Part shown: one piece after another, positions 1 through 8,267 of the stretch
Numbering within the stretch: position 1 is the first letter of the stretch
Layout of the letters: every line of letters starts with the position of its first letter
Assembly: GCA_903907995.1 (NCBI GenBank)
Contig: CAIVQH010000037.1
Location: 124,001-188,000 of the forward strand
Direction of reading: 5' to 3'
Length of the DNA stretch: 64,000 bases
From: an uncultured Verrucomicrobiota bacterium
GTDB lineage: Bacteria; Verrucomicrobiota; Verrucomicrobiia; Limisphaerales; UBA9464
Position numbers and translations under genes: made by a program
Notes under the pieces: generated by a model
What the model was told of the DNA's origin: nothing
What the model saw: only the letters and a program-made list of their open reading frames with translations
The model's database searches: none

Positions 1-1
1 G

Positions 2-655
2 GCCGCGCAAAAGGCGTCGGACGCGGTCCGGCAGGAGGCCCGCGACACGCTGCGGGCCATCGATCCCCAGGCCAAGATCAAGGATTCGGACTACGTGTTC
101 ATCACCTTCATCCTCACGCAGCTCCCGCACGGGGTGATCGGCCTGCTGATCGCCGTGATGATTGCCTCGGCGCTTTCTTCCAAGGCCGGCGAACTCAACG
201 CGCTGGCGACGACCAGCACCATCGACCTCTGGCGCCATTTCCGCCCGCTCGCGGCGCAGGACGAGGCGCGGAATGTCCGCAACGCGAAGTGGTTCACGGC
301 GCTCTGGGGCTGCTTTGCCATCGGCTTTGCGCTGTTCGTGAGCTTCGCCGAGAACCTCATCGAGGCGCTCAACATCGTGGCATCCCTCTTTTACCCGGCG
401 CTGCTGGGCGTGTTTGTGGTCGCCTTCTTCCTGAAGAAGGTCGGCGGCTCGGCGGTGTTCTGGGCCGCGCTGGCTTCGCAGGTCTTCGTCCTGCTGCTTT
501 TCTCCGCAGGAAAATTCTATCCGGCCTACGAGATCGGCTACCTCTGGCTGAACCCGATCGGCTGCGCGGCGTGCGTGATCTTCAGCCTGCTGTTCCAGGC
601 GATCATTGGCCAGCGTGCCAGTCCGCCCGCCAGCCCAATGCGGCCGGCCACATGA
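2..655 (+). CDS. Sodium/solute symporter (SSS family), C-terminal part
   Basis: The 5' end lies outside the window; the open frame enters at base 2. The visible 217 residues carry several hydrophobic helices, with a 'GLLIAVMIASALSSKAGELNA' type segment and the following 'TTSTIDLWRHF', which resemble the conserved late-helix region of the SSS (sodium:solute symporter) family. It would sit in the inner membrane and co-transport a solute with sodium; the substrate cannot be told. The stop overlaps the start of the next gene (ATGA, 4 bp), so it is probably co-transcribed with the thiol-biosynthesis genes that follow. Family is fairly secure, function in that pathway is only inferred from position. 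Confidence 0.8.
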   Translation, partial: AAQKASDAVRQEARDTLRAIDPQAKIKDSDYVFITFILTQLPHGVIGLLIAVMIASALSSKAGELNALATTSTIDLWRHFRPLAAQDEARNVRNAKWFTALWGCFAIGFALFVSFAENLIEALNIVASLFYPALLGVFVVAFFLKKVGGSAVFWAALASQVFVLLLFSAGKFYPAYEIGYLWLNPIGCAACVIFSLLFQAIIGQRASPPASPMRPAT

Positions 656-1428
656 GCGCGTCGCCCGTCATCTGTTTCGGCCAGCAGCCCTGCGGCTTTT
701 TTCCGCGACGCTTCCTCTTCGCCAAGTTCGTCACGGCGCGCCGGCTCCAGGCGGAGATCGGCGGCGAAATCGTCTTTTTCTATCACGACAGCGACCACGA
801 TCCGCGCGAGACCCGCACCACCCTGCGCCACCGCAAGACCGGCGAGCCGCTTGAGCTGAACTTCGCCTTCGCGAACCCGACGCAGCGCAAGTTCACGCCG
901 CTGTACCGGAAGCAGGTCCAGGCGGACTGGCACGCCAAGACCGCATTGCAGCTGCCGGCCTACGTGGACCGGCGCTGGGTGGAGGCGTTCCGCGCCGAGA
1001 CGGCCGCCAAAGTGGCCGACTTCTGCCTCGGAATGTACCGCCGCATGGGACTGTTGGAGGGCATCCGCATCGCGCGGTCATCGGATCCGGAGTTTCGTCG
1101 CGCCGCCTGTGCGGTGACGGACTTCTTCGTGGATGTGCCCTACGAGGGGGAAATTGTCCGTGCGCGTCACGTGGACGGTGCGTTGAAGCTGCACAAGGGC
1201 GGCGAAACCTTCATCACGCTGCCGCCCGTGGACTTCGGCAAGGAGCAGATCAGCCCCGCTCGCGACAGCCGGCTGCGCTGGATGCAGTCGGTAATCCACT
1301 GCACCCATTATGTCGCCGGCCTCGGCGAACAGGCGTATCTGTGCCCCGCCGACGCCCCCGAAATCACGTTCGTCAACCGCGACCCCATCGACCGCTCCGA
1401 TGAAGCCTACACCGATCTCCCCGCCTGA
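652..1428 (+). CDS. Compact BshC-like protein, putative cysteine-adding enzyme of bacillithiol-type synthesis
   Basis: A 258-residue protein starting at the ATG that overlaps the symporter stop. Residues about 8-60 contain F-G-Q-Q-P-C-G-F-F, a K-F-V-T-A-R-R-L helix and F-F-Y-H-D-S-D-H-D-P-R-E-T. These line up by eye with the GQQ.G, 'K..tA..L' and 'FW..(E)DHD..E' blocks of the N-terminal half of BshC, the enzyme that adds cysteine to GlcN-malate. Family members are usually around 540 residues with a C-terminal coiled coil, so this would be a half-length form. The next two genes are bshB1 and bshA, the other two enzymes of the pathway, which supports the call. The similarity is motif-level only; catalytic activity is inferred. 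Confidence 0.55.
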   Translation: MSASPVICFGQQPCGFFPRRFLFAKFVTARRLQAEIGGEIVFFYHDSDHDPRETRTTLRHRKTGEPLELNFAFANPTQRKFTPLYRKQVQADWHAKTALQLPAYVDRRWVEAFRAETAAKVADFCLGMYRRMGLLEGIRIARSSDPEFRRAACAVTDFFVDVPYEGEIVRARHVDGALKLHKGGETFITLPPVDFGKEQISPARDSRLRWMQSVIHCTHYVAGLGEQAYLCPADAPEITFVNRDPIDRSDEAYTDLPA

Positions 1429-2137
1429 ACCGGCTCCGCTGCTGGCCTTTGGTGCCCACCCGGACGACCTCGAGTTCGGTTGCGGGGCCGTGCTGGCCCA
1501 GGAATCCCGCCTGGGTCGGCTGGTGCATCTGGTCGTCTGTTCCCGTGGCGAATCCGGCTCGCGGGGAACGCCCGAGGAACGGGTCCGCGAGGCGGAAAAC
1601 GCGGCGGCCCTGCTGGGGGCGACGCTGGAATTCATCGAGCTCGACGGTGATGCCCACTTGGAAATCCTTGCCGCGCACGCAATCCGGCTCGCGGGGATCA
1701 TCCGCCGGCGGCGTCCGGGAATCGTGCTGGCACCGAGCACGGTGCCCAATCAGCACCCGGATCACTGGCGGTTAGGCACGCTCGTGCGCGATGGCTCCCG
1801 GCTGGCCCGCTACGGCGGCGTGGCCGAGCTGCGCGACCAGCCGGGCCATGCCATTTCGCAACTGCTCTTTTACGCCATCACACCCGAGGCGGAGCCGCCC
1901 GACATTTCGCCGCTGTTCATTGACGTCTCGGCGCCCGAGGTCATCGCCGCCTGGACGTCCGCCATGGCGGCGCATGTCACCCAGGTCTCAGCCCGGGGCT
2001 ATGTGGACCTCCAGCTCGCGCGCGCCCGGATTCTCGGAATGCGTTCCGGCGTGACGCACGCCCAGGCGCTCTTCCCCAATGATCCGCCGGTGTTCGCCTC
2101 CCTGGGTTCACTCGGCGGCGCTGCCGGTCGCTTTTGA
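1400..2137 (+). CDS. bshB1: PIG-L/LmbE-type deacetylase, BshB1 (bacillithiol pathway)
   Basis: A 245-residue PIG-L family zinc deacetylase. The zinc motif A-H-P-D-D occurs near residue 20 and a second conserved block P-N-Q-H-P-D-H-W near residue 118. BshB1 removes the acetyl group from GlcNAc-malate in the cytosol. I start it at ATG 1400 (M-K-P-T-P-I-S), because the longer frame only overlaps the preceding gene; this still gives a 29-bp overlap with the BshC-like gene. One base separates its stop from the bshA start, so translation is likely coupled. The adjacent bshA makes the BshB1 assignment much more likely than another sugar deacetylase. Confidence 0.82.
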   Translation: MKPTPISPPEPAPLLAFGAHPDDLEFGCGAVLAQESRLGRLVHLVVCSRGESGSRGTPEERVREAENAAALLGATLEFIELDGDAHLEILAAHAIRLAGIIRRRRPGIVLAPSTVPNQHPDHWRLGTLVRDGSRLARYGGVAELRDQPGHAISQLLFYAITPEAEPPDISPLFIDVSAPEVIAAWTSAMAAHVTQVSARGYVDLQLARARILGMRSGVTHAQALFPNDPPVFASLGSLGGAAGRF

Positions 2138-2138
2138 C

Positions 2139-3281
2139 ATGACCTCCACGCGCCCATTGAAGATCGGCATCACGTGTTATCCTTCGGTGGGTGGCAGCGG
2201 GGTGCTGGCTTCGGCGTTGGGGGAGGAGCTGGCGAAGCGCGGCCACGAGGTCCACTTCATCAGCTACGAACGGCCCTTCCGCCTGCCGGCCAATGCGCCG
2301 CGCCTCCATTTTCATCCGGTCGTGATCAACGACTACGACCTGTTCAAATATCCCGACTACACGCTGCCGCTGTCGGTGAAGATGGCCGAGGTCAGCCAGA
2401 AGCACGGGCTGGACCTGCTGCATGTCCATTACGCGGTGCCACACGCCACAGCTGCCATTCTTGCCCGGTCAATGCTGCCGTCAGGGAACCGCCTGCGAGT
2501 GGTCACCACGCTCCATGGCACGGACACGACCCTGCTCGGACGCGATGCAGGCTACGGTCCAGCCATCCTCCACGCCCTCAACTGCTCCGACGCCGTTACC
2601 GCCGTTTCGGAGTTCCTGAAGGGGGAAAGCCAGCGGCTGCTGGCCTTCACCGGATCGGTGGACGTCATCCACAATTTCTTCGCCCCGCGTCCGCCGCAAC
2701 GCACGCGGGAAGAGGCCCGTCACGAACTCGGTGTCGGGCCGGATGAGGTGCTCCTGTTCCACTCCTCAAACCTGCGCCCGCTAAAGCGTGTGGACCTTGT
2801 GCTCGAAGCGGTGTCGCTCCTGAAGACCACCACGCCGTTCAAGCTGCTGGTATTGGCCGGCGGAAGCTTCGCGCCATTCCTGGAACAGGTGCGGAAGCTC
2901 GGTCTTGAGAGCAGGGTGATTGTCCGCGAGAACGTCAACGCCATCGAAGACCCGCTTCAGGCCGCCGATCTGGGAGTCTTCGCCTCGGAGACCGAAAGCT
3001 TCTGCCTGAGCATCCTGGAGGCAATGTGTTTCGGCTGCCCGAGCGTCGCGACCCGCGTGGGCGGGATTCCCGAACTGGTGGAAGATGGGGCCACCGGCGT
3101 CCTGGTCCCGCCCGGCGATGCGCGGGCGCTGGCTGCCGCACTCGACAGTCTGATCGGGAGCCCGTCGCACCGCCTGACCATGGGGCGTCTGGCCCGGCTC
3201 CGGGCGCACGAGCGGTTTTCAACCGAAACGATCGTTCCCCAATATGAGGCGCTGTATCGGCGGGTCTGTTCCATCGTTTGA
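2139..3281 (+). CDS. bshA: N-acetyl-alpha-D-glucosaminyl L-malate synthase BshA (GT4)
   Basis: A 380-residue glycosyltransferase family 4 protein. The N-terminus has I-T-C-Y-P-S-V-G-G-S-G-V-L-A-S followed by H-E-V-H-F-I-S-Y-E-R-P-F-R-L, which is the BshA signature, then 'HVHYAVPHA' and 'TLHGTD'. The C-terminal Rossmann half holds the sugar-nucleotide site around F-C-L-S-I-L-E-A-M-C-F-G-C-P. BshA joins GlcNAc from UDP-GlcNAc to L-malate, the first step of bacillithiol synthesis. Start chosen at ATG 2139, one base after bshB1. It is the last gene of the compact operon. Confidence 0.88.
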   Translation: MTSTRPLKIGITCYPSVGGSGVLASALGEELAKRGHEVHFISYERPFRLPANAPRLHFHPVVINDYDLFKYPDYTLPLSVKMAEVSQKHGLDLLHVHYAVPHATAAILARSMLPSGNRLRVVTTLHGTDTTLLGRDAGYGPAILHALNCSDAVTAVSEFLKGESQRLLAFTGSVDVIHNFFAPRPPQRTREEARHELGVGPDEVLLFHSSNLRPLKRVDLVLEAVSLLKTTTPFKLLVLAGGSFAPFLEQVRKLGLESRVIVRENVNAIEDPLQAADLGVFASETESFCLSILEAMCFGCPSVATRVGGIPELVEDGATGVLVPPGDARALAAALDSLIGSPSHRLTMGRLARLRAHERFSTETIVPQYEALYRRVCSIV

Positions 3282-3376
3282 GTGCGCCAGGTCCGAGTTC
3301 TGCCTGCGCTTCGCGATGGGTTTCGACGTTCGCTTTGAATGTGCGGGTGATGGTTGAAGTCACCCGCTGCGTCCGT

Positions 3377-6300
3377 ATGCTTGCCGCCATCGCCATGTTG
3401 CCGCGGATTTCATTTCTCGCCCTGCTGTCCGGCGTGCTCACCGCGGGCGCCGTCGCCGCGCCCGCCCCGCCGGCTGACGCCGTGGATTTCTCCGCGCAGA
3501 TCCGCCCGATCCTTTCGGCGAAGTGCTTCCATTGCCACGGGCCGGACGAAGGCTCGCGCAAGGGCAAACTGCGGCTCGACTCCTTTGAGGAGGCCACCAA
3601 GGAACGCAAGGGCCATCCGGCAATCACGCCCGGCAAGGTCGAGGCGAGCGAACTCGTCCGGCGTATTCTCACCACCGACGCCGACGACCAGATGCCGCCG
3701 GCGGAGGCCAAGAATCCCCTGAAGCCCGAGGAGATCGAGCTGCTCAAGCGCTGGGTGGCGCAGGGCGGCAAATACACGCCGCATTGGGCCTGGGTGAAAC
3801 CCGTGCGTGCACCCCTGCCGGCCGTGCGACAAAAATCCTGGCCGCACAACGGCATCGACCGTTTCGTGCTGGCCCAACTGGAACGGCATGGGCTGAAGCC
3901 TTCCCCGGCCGCGGACCGCCATACCCTGGTGCGCCGCCTGTCCCTCGACCTGACCGGCCTGCCGCCGACGCCGGAAGAGGTGGCCGCCTTCGTCAGCGAT
4001 TCCTCACCGGAGGCCTACGAGCATCTCGTGGACCGGCTCTTGGCCTCGCCCCACTTTGGCGAACGCTGGGCGCGGGTCTGGCTCGATCTGGCGCGCTACG
4101 CGGACTCCGCCGGGTACGGCAGCGATCCGTTGCGGCCCAACATCTGGCCCTGGCGCGACTGGCTCATCGGCGCGCTGAACCGCAACGAGCCCTTTGATGA
4201 GTTCACGCGGGACATGATCGCGGGCGACCTGCTGCCCGGCGCCACGAAGGAGCAGCAGACCGCCACCGCCTTTCATCGCAACACGATGACGAACACCGAG
4301 GGCGGCACCGAGGACGAGGAATGGCGGGTCGCCGCCGTGAAGGACCGCGCCGCCGTCACCGCGCAGGTGTGGATGGGCCTGACCATGGGCTGCGCGCAGT
4401 GCCACACGCACAAGTTCGACCCGATCGCCCACCGGGAATACTATTCCTTCTACGCGTTCTTCAACCAGACGGAGGACAACGACCAGCCCGACGAGCGCCC
4501 AACAATGCCGCTCTACACGCCGGCCGAGCAGACGCGGCGCGACGAGCTTCAGTCCCGGATCGCCACGGTGGACGCCTTTTACCAGACGCCGACCGCCGCG
4601 TTTGAGGCCGAGCTGGCCACGTGGGCCCGGGCGGCGGCCCAGCCGATTCCCTGGCAGGTGCTGGTTCCCACGACGGTAAAATCCGCCGCCACCAACGCGC
4701 CTACCTTCACCATCGCCAACGATGGGTCGGTGATTACAACCGGGGCGTCGCCGCTGAAGGACACTTACTCGGTCTCGGTGCGGACCAAGGCCAATGGCCT
4801 GACCGCTTTCCGGCTGGAAACGCTGCCCGCTGACTCGCTGCCGGGCAAAGGGCCGGGCCGCAAGGAAGGCGAGGGCAATTTCGTGCTGCAGGATGTGCGG
4901 GTGACTGCCCGCACCGTCAACGGCCCGCCGGCCACCGGACGATTCGTGCGAATCGAGGCGCCCGGCCCGAACCGCCGCCTGACCCTGGCCGAGGTCCAGG
5001 TGTTTGCCCGCGGTGAAAACGTCGCGACCAAAGGCACCGCGCGGCAGTCAAGCACGTCCTATCTCGGTGATGCTGCCCGGGCCATCGACGGCAACACGGA
5101 TGGCAATCGCGACACCTCGGAATCCGTCAGCCACACGGAAACCGAGACCGATGCCTGGTGGGAGGTCGATCTCGGCGGCGAATTCCCGGTGGACGAGGTC
5201 GCCGTCTGGAACCGCACCGGTGAAGGCATTGAGTATCTGGCGAACAGCCGCCTCCAGATTCTGGACGCCTCCCGGAAAGTCACTTGGACCGGCGACATCA
5301 AGGAAGCCCCGAAGCCCGCCGTAAGGCTCGGCCCCAATGCGGCCCGGCTGCTGCCCGTCCGCAACGCCTCGGCCGATTACGCGCAGGGGGGATTCAGCGC
5401 GGACCGCGCCATCGACGCCGAAGGCGGCACGGGCTGGGCCGTGGGCGGACGCACCGGCCAGGCGCACGCGCTGGCCTTTGAGCTGGTCGAACCGCTGAAA
5501 GCGGAGGGCGAGGTCGAGCTCACCTTCACGCTCAAGCAGGACTACGGCGAGCACCTCACGCTCGGTTACTTCCGTTTGTCTGCCACGACGCAGGCCACCC
5601 CGGTGCGCATCTGGCCCAGCGAGGTTCAGGCCGCATTGGCGATCGCGCCGGAATTACGGGACGAAAAGCAGCAGCGCACGCTGGCGGACTTCTACAAGCC
5701 ACAATCGACGACGCATGGCCCGCTCGCCCACGAGCTGGCCGGGCTCCGCAGTGAGCTGAACGGCATCTCCGGCACCGCCCTCCCGATCATGCGAGAACTG
5801 CCCACCGATAAGCACCGGGTCACGCACCTGCTGAACAAAGGCAACTACCTCGCGCCCGGAGAAGAGGTGTCGGGGGGGGTTCCCGCCGCCTTCAACCCGT
5901 GGCCCGCCGGCCAGCCCACCAACCGCCTCGGTCTCGCCGCCTGGCTCACCGCCCCAGAAAACCCGCTCACGGCCCGGGTGCAGGTCAATCGCGTCTGGGC
6001 GACGCTCATGGGGCAGGCCTTCGTGGAAACCGAGGAGGACTTCGGCACGCAGGGCACGCTGCCCACCAACCGCGACCTGCTCGACTGGCTGGCCGTCGCC
6101 TACCAAGCGGGGAGCGGGGAGCGCGGAGCGCGGAGTTCAAACGAAGCGCCAGAACTCAGGTGGGATTTCAAGGCCTTGGTGAAACTGATCGTGATGTCGG
6201 CGACATATCAGCAAGCCTCCGGGGTCTCGCCGGAGCTCTTGGAGAAAGATCCGCGCAACAAGCTCTATTCCCGCGCCCCGCGTCGCCGGCTCGATGCCGA

Positions 6301-6916
6301 GGCGGTGCGCGACCAGGCTCTGGCCCTGAGTGGGCTGCTGAGCGAAAAAATAGGCGGTCCCAGTGTCTATCCGCTGCAACCGGACGGTCTCTGGCGCGCG
6401 GCCTTTAACGGCGAACGCTCTTGGCGCACCAGCGACGGCGAGGATCGCTATCGGCGTGGACTTTACACCTTCTGGCGGCGCACGGTGCCCTACCCCAGCA
6501 TGGCGACCTTCGATGCGCCCAGCCGCGAGGCCTGCACCTTCCGCCGCCTGCCCACCAATACACCGTTGCAGGCGTTCGTCACACTGAATGACCCGGTCTT
6601 CGTGGAATGCGCGCAGGCTCTGGGTCGCCGGATCGGCTTGGAAGCCGGTTCGGTCCCCGACCGCATCCGCCACGGGCTGGAACGGGTATTGGCCCGTCCC
6701 GCCGACAGCACGCAGGTGACGGCGCTGGTGAAACTGTACGAAGCCGAGCTGGCCAACTATCGCGACCGGGCCGACGAAGCCGCCAAGCTGGCAACCGATC
6801 CGCTGGGACCATTGCCCCCGGGGCTTTCTGCCGCCGAGGCTGCCGCCGAGGCTGCCGCCTGGACCACCGTGGGCAACGTGCTGCTGAACCTCGACGGCGT
6901 GCTGTCGAAGGGCTGA
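3377..6916 (+). CDS. Secreted PSCyt1/DUF1549/DUF1553 cytochrome with a discoidin-like domain
   Basis: About 1179 residues. A hydrophobic signal segment (L-P-R-I-S-F-L-A-L-L-S-G-V-L) is followed by a planctomycete-type cytochrome c domain with C-F-H-C-H at about residue 50. The DUF1549 (PSCyt2) domain follows, with a second CxxCH, C-A-Q-C-H, near residue 340. About residues 500-650 include an F5/8 type C (discoidin-like) stretch with 'A-R-A-I-D-G-N-T-D-G' and 'W-W-E-V-D-L-G-G', a carbohydrate-binding fold. The C-terminal DUF1553 (PSD1) region ends near 'PTNTPLQAFVTLNDPVF'. Such proteins are common in Planctomycetes and Verrucomicrobia and are linked to polysaccharide use, but the reaction is unknown. 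Start is uncertain: ATG 3377 or 3395 both give a signal peptide and neither has a clear ribosome site. Confidence 0.88.
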   Translation: MLAAIAMLPRISFLALLSGVLTAGAVAAPAPPADAVDFSAQIRPILSAKCFHCHGPDEGSRKGKLRLDSFEEATKERKGHPAITPGKVEASELVRRILTTDADDQMPPAEAKNPLKPEEIELLKRWVAQGGKYTPHWAWVKPVRAPLPAVRQKSWPHNGIDRFVLAQLERHGLKPSPAADRHTLVRRLSLDLTGLPPTPEEVAAFVSDSSPEAYEHLVDRLLASPHFGERWARVWLDLARYADSAGYGSDPLRPNIWPWRDWLIGALNRNEPFDEFTRDMIAGDLLPGATKEQQTATAFHRNTMTNTEGGTEDEEWRVAAVKDRAAVTAQVWMGLTMGCAQCHTHKFDPIAHREYYSFYAFFNQTEDNDQPDERPTMPLYTPAEQTRRDELQSRIATVDAFYQTPTAAFEAELATWARAAAQPIPWQVLVPTTVKSAATNAPTFTIANDGSVITTGASPLKDTYSVSVRTKANGLTAFRLETLPADSLPGKGPGRKEGEGNFVLQDVRVTARTVNGPPATGRFVRIEAPGPNRRLTLAEVQVFARGENVATKGTARQSSTSYLGDAARAIDGNTDGNRDTSESVSHTETETDAWWEVDLGGEFPVDEVAVWNRTGEGIEYLANSRLQILDASRKVTWTGDIKEAPKPAVRLGPNAARLLPVRNASADYAQGGFSADRAIDAEGGTGWAVGGRTGQAHALAFELVEPLKAEGEVELTFTLKQDYGEHLTLGYFRLSATTQATPVRIWPSEVQAALAIAPELRDEKQQRTLADFYKPQSTTHGPLAHELAGLRSELNGISGTALPIMRELPTDKHRVTHLLNKGNYLAPGEEVSGGVPAAFNPWPAGQPTNRLGLAAWLTAPENPLTARVQVNRVWATLMGQAFVETEEDFGTQGTLPTNRDLLDWLAVAYQAGSGERGARSSNEAPELRWDFKALVKLIVMSATYQQASGVSPELLEKDPRNKLYSRAPRRRLDAEAVRDQALALSGLLSEKIGGPSVYPLQPDGLWRAAFNGERSWRTSDGEDRYRRGLYTFWRRTVPYPSMATFDAPSREACTFRRLPTNTPLQAFVTLNDPVFVECAQALGRRIGLEAGSVPDRIRHGLERVLARPADSTQVTALVKLYEAELANYRDRADEAAKLATDPLGPLPPGLSAAEAAAEAAAWTTVGNVLLNLDGVLSKG

Positions 6917-6919
6917 GCC

Positions 6920-7492
6920 ATGCGTGGGAGCCGTCTGAGATTCCTCTGGATGACGCTCCTCTTGCTTCTCCTTCCCGGCTGCAAGGGTTGCAATAATGGG
7001 GTGGGCAAAGCCCACCAAAATCCATTACCGGACGGCACCGTTATCCTGCTCCGTGGAACCAATGGCTTCGGGGCTCTCATCCTGCGCAATCAGGCATCGA
7101 AAGATTTGGGGTTGCCGACCGAAGAAGTGTCGTTGGCCTACGAATGGTTCTTTCAGCCAGATGGCAAGGGCACCTTCGCTACCAAAGATCCCCAGGTGGT
7201 TCACGGGATTGTGCCCAAAAGCATTTCGACCCGGATGACCCAGTTCATCACTTTTCAAGAGTTCTCGGTGGAATGGTCCGGCAATACCAACGGGTTCGGC
7301 TGGATTTACTACCCCCATGATTTCCACACCTTCATCGGTTCCGCCGATTGGTCGATGTGTGTCACCGACCAGACCAATGTGGCCGGGATCAAGCCCGGTG
7401 ACTGGCGCTGGAGCTATTCGACCCGCCCGCCGTTCTCACTGACACAGGAATGGAACTGGCTGAAAGGTCAGCTTGGCTCCACGGGTCGCTGA
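6920..7492 (+). CDS. Hypothetical lipoprotein
   Basis: A 190-residue protein. The first 21 residues are a lipoprotein signal, a Leu-rich stretch ending L-L-P-G-C, so Cys21 is the probable lipidated residue. It is followed by two more close cysteines (C-K-G-C). The rest is a soluble domain rich in aromatic residues (Y-E-W-F-F, W-S-G-N-T-N-G-F-G-W-I-Y-Y, D-W-R-W-S-Y), probably beta-rich. I do not recognise a family. It starts three bases after the large cytochrome gene and is probably in the same transcript. Confidence 0.75.
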   Translation: MRGSRLRFLWMTLLLLLLPGCKGCNNGVGKAHQNPLPDGTVILLRGTNGFGALILRNQASKDLGLPTEEVSLAYEWFFQPDGKGTFATKDPQVVHGIVPKSISTRMTQFITFQEFSVEWSGNTNGFGWIYYPHDFHTFIGSADWSMCVTDQTNVAGIKPGDWRWSYSTRPPFSLTQEWNWLKGQLGSTGR

Positions 7493-7504
7493 GGAAGGCC
7501 TGGC

Positions 7505-7533
7505 TTGACCTCCCCTGTCGTCAAGGCTACCTG
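7505..7533 (+). promoter_or_regulatory. Candidate promoter of the NusA-NTD gene
   Basis: TTGACC (7505-7510), a 17-base spacer and TACCTG (7528-7533) fit a sigma-70-type promoter. The same position relative to the next coding copy holds TTGACG with an 18-base spacer (8134-8163), so the promoter appears to have been duplicated with the gene start. Confidence 0.45.
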
Positions 7534-7580
7534 AAGTACCGTACAAAGTTTTCCGGCAGGGCGATTGGCCGCCGTGCATC

Positions 7581-7606
7581 AAGTCGGTTCTCCAACCGGC
7601 TTTTTT
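7581..7606 (+). terminator. Terminator-like hairpin in the leader of the NusA-NTD gene
   Basis: A 9-bp stem AAGTCGGTT/AACCGGCTT (one G-U pair) with loop CTCC is followed directly by six T residues (7601-7606). It lies 36 bases upstream of the ATG and downstream of the candidate promoter, so it is placed as an attenuator of that gene, although it could also end read-through from the lipoprotein gene. It is conserved in the second copy at 8208-8233. Confidence 0.6.
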
Positions 7607-7641
7607 CTTGCCCGTAAAGGCCGGGAAAGCCGCTGACACCT

Positions 7642-8130
7642 ATGAACGCTGAATTTCTCGCGGTATTGGAGTTTTGGGAGAAGGAAAAGGGCATCACCAA
7701 GGATGTCCTGCTCCGTGCTGTCCAGGAAGCGCTCCTGGCCGCCGCAAAAAAGGCGGTCGGCCCCTACCGTGATCTTCGGGTGGGTATTGACCCCCAGTCA
7801 GGCGACATCAAGCTTCTGGCCAGGCTGTTTGTTTCCGAGCAGGTAGTTTTCCAGCACGAGCAGATATCGCTTCTCGACGCCCATCACGTGGGCCATGCCA
7901 AGGCCAAGGTCGGGGATGAAATCGAGGCGGATGTCACGCCGGCCAGTTTCGGCCGCATCGCCGCGCAATATGCCAAGCAGGCGCTGATGTCGCTGGTTGC
8001 CAAGCAGACGCTCATGGCGCAGGTCTGCAAGGCGGAGAAGGCGCAAAAGGCGCAACCGGCGGAGGACGAGACGCAGTCGATGACTTACTCCAAGTTCAAG
8101 GACAGCATCGTTGGTAACCCGGGGAACTAG
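7642..8130 (+). CDS. Stand-alone NusA N-terminal domain paralogue
   Basis: A 162-residue protein whose first 117 residues match the start of the neighbouring full NusA at 92 positions by my hand count (about 79 percent). It corresponds to the RNA-polymerase-binding N-terminal domain of NusA. It keeps the 'VTPA.FGRIAAQYAKQALMS' helix, then has an extra segment that looks like a short internal repeat of that helix (A-K-Q-A-L-M-S-L-V / A-K-Q-T-L-M-A-Q-V) and a polar K/Q/E-rich stretch. It ends at the linker (Y-S-K-F-K-D-S-I-V-G-N) with no S1, KH or C-terminal helices. The frame is intact with its own leader, so it looks expressed rather than decayed. It might compete with or modulate NusA; that is inference. 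Confidence 0.85.
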   Translation: MNAEFLAVLEFWEKEKGITKDVLLRAVQEALLAAAKKAVGPYRDLRVGIDPQSGDIKLLARLFVSEQVVFQHEQISLLDAHHVGHAKAKVGDEIEADVTPASFGRIAAQYAKQALMSLVAKQTLMAQVCKAEKAQKAQPAEDETQSMTYSKFKDSIVGNPGN

Positions 8131-8133
8131 GGC

Positions 8134-8163
8134 TTGACGCTACCTGTCGCAAAGACCTAGGTT
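8134..8163 (+). promoter_or_regulatory. Candidate promoter of nusA
   Basis: TTGACG (8134-8139), 18 bases, then TAGGTT (8158-8163), starting four bases after the stop codon of the NusA-NTD gene. The spacing and place mirror the promoter of the upstream copy, though the -10 match is only fair. Confidence 0.4.
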
Positions 8164-8207
8164 TAGGACGTAAAACGTTTTCTGGCTGGCGATTGCCGCC
8201 GTGCATC

Positions 8208-8233
8208 AAGTCGGTTCTCAAACCGGCTTTTTT
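8208..8233 (+). terminator. Terminator-like hairpin in the nusA leader
   Basis: Stem AAGTCGGTT/AACCGGCTT with loop CTCA and six T residues (8228-8233), 35 bases before the nusA ATG. It is the duplicate of the hairpin at 7581-7606, and only the loop base differs. Because it sits between promoter and start codon, premature termination that answers to NusA level is a reasonable model. Confidence 0.6.
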
Positions 8234-8267
8234 GTTACCCGTAATGCCGGGAAACTGCTGACACCGT

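Noticed and set aside
7642..8130. NusA-NTD gene as a decayed pseudogene
   Set aside because: The frame is intact, substitutions keep the fold residues, and promoter and leader are retained; a young functional or semi-functional gene is more likely, though decay by truncation cannot be excluded.
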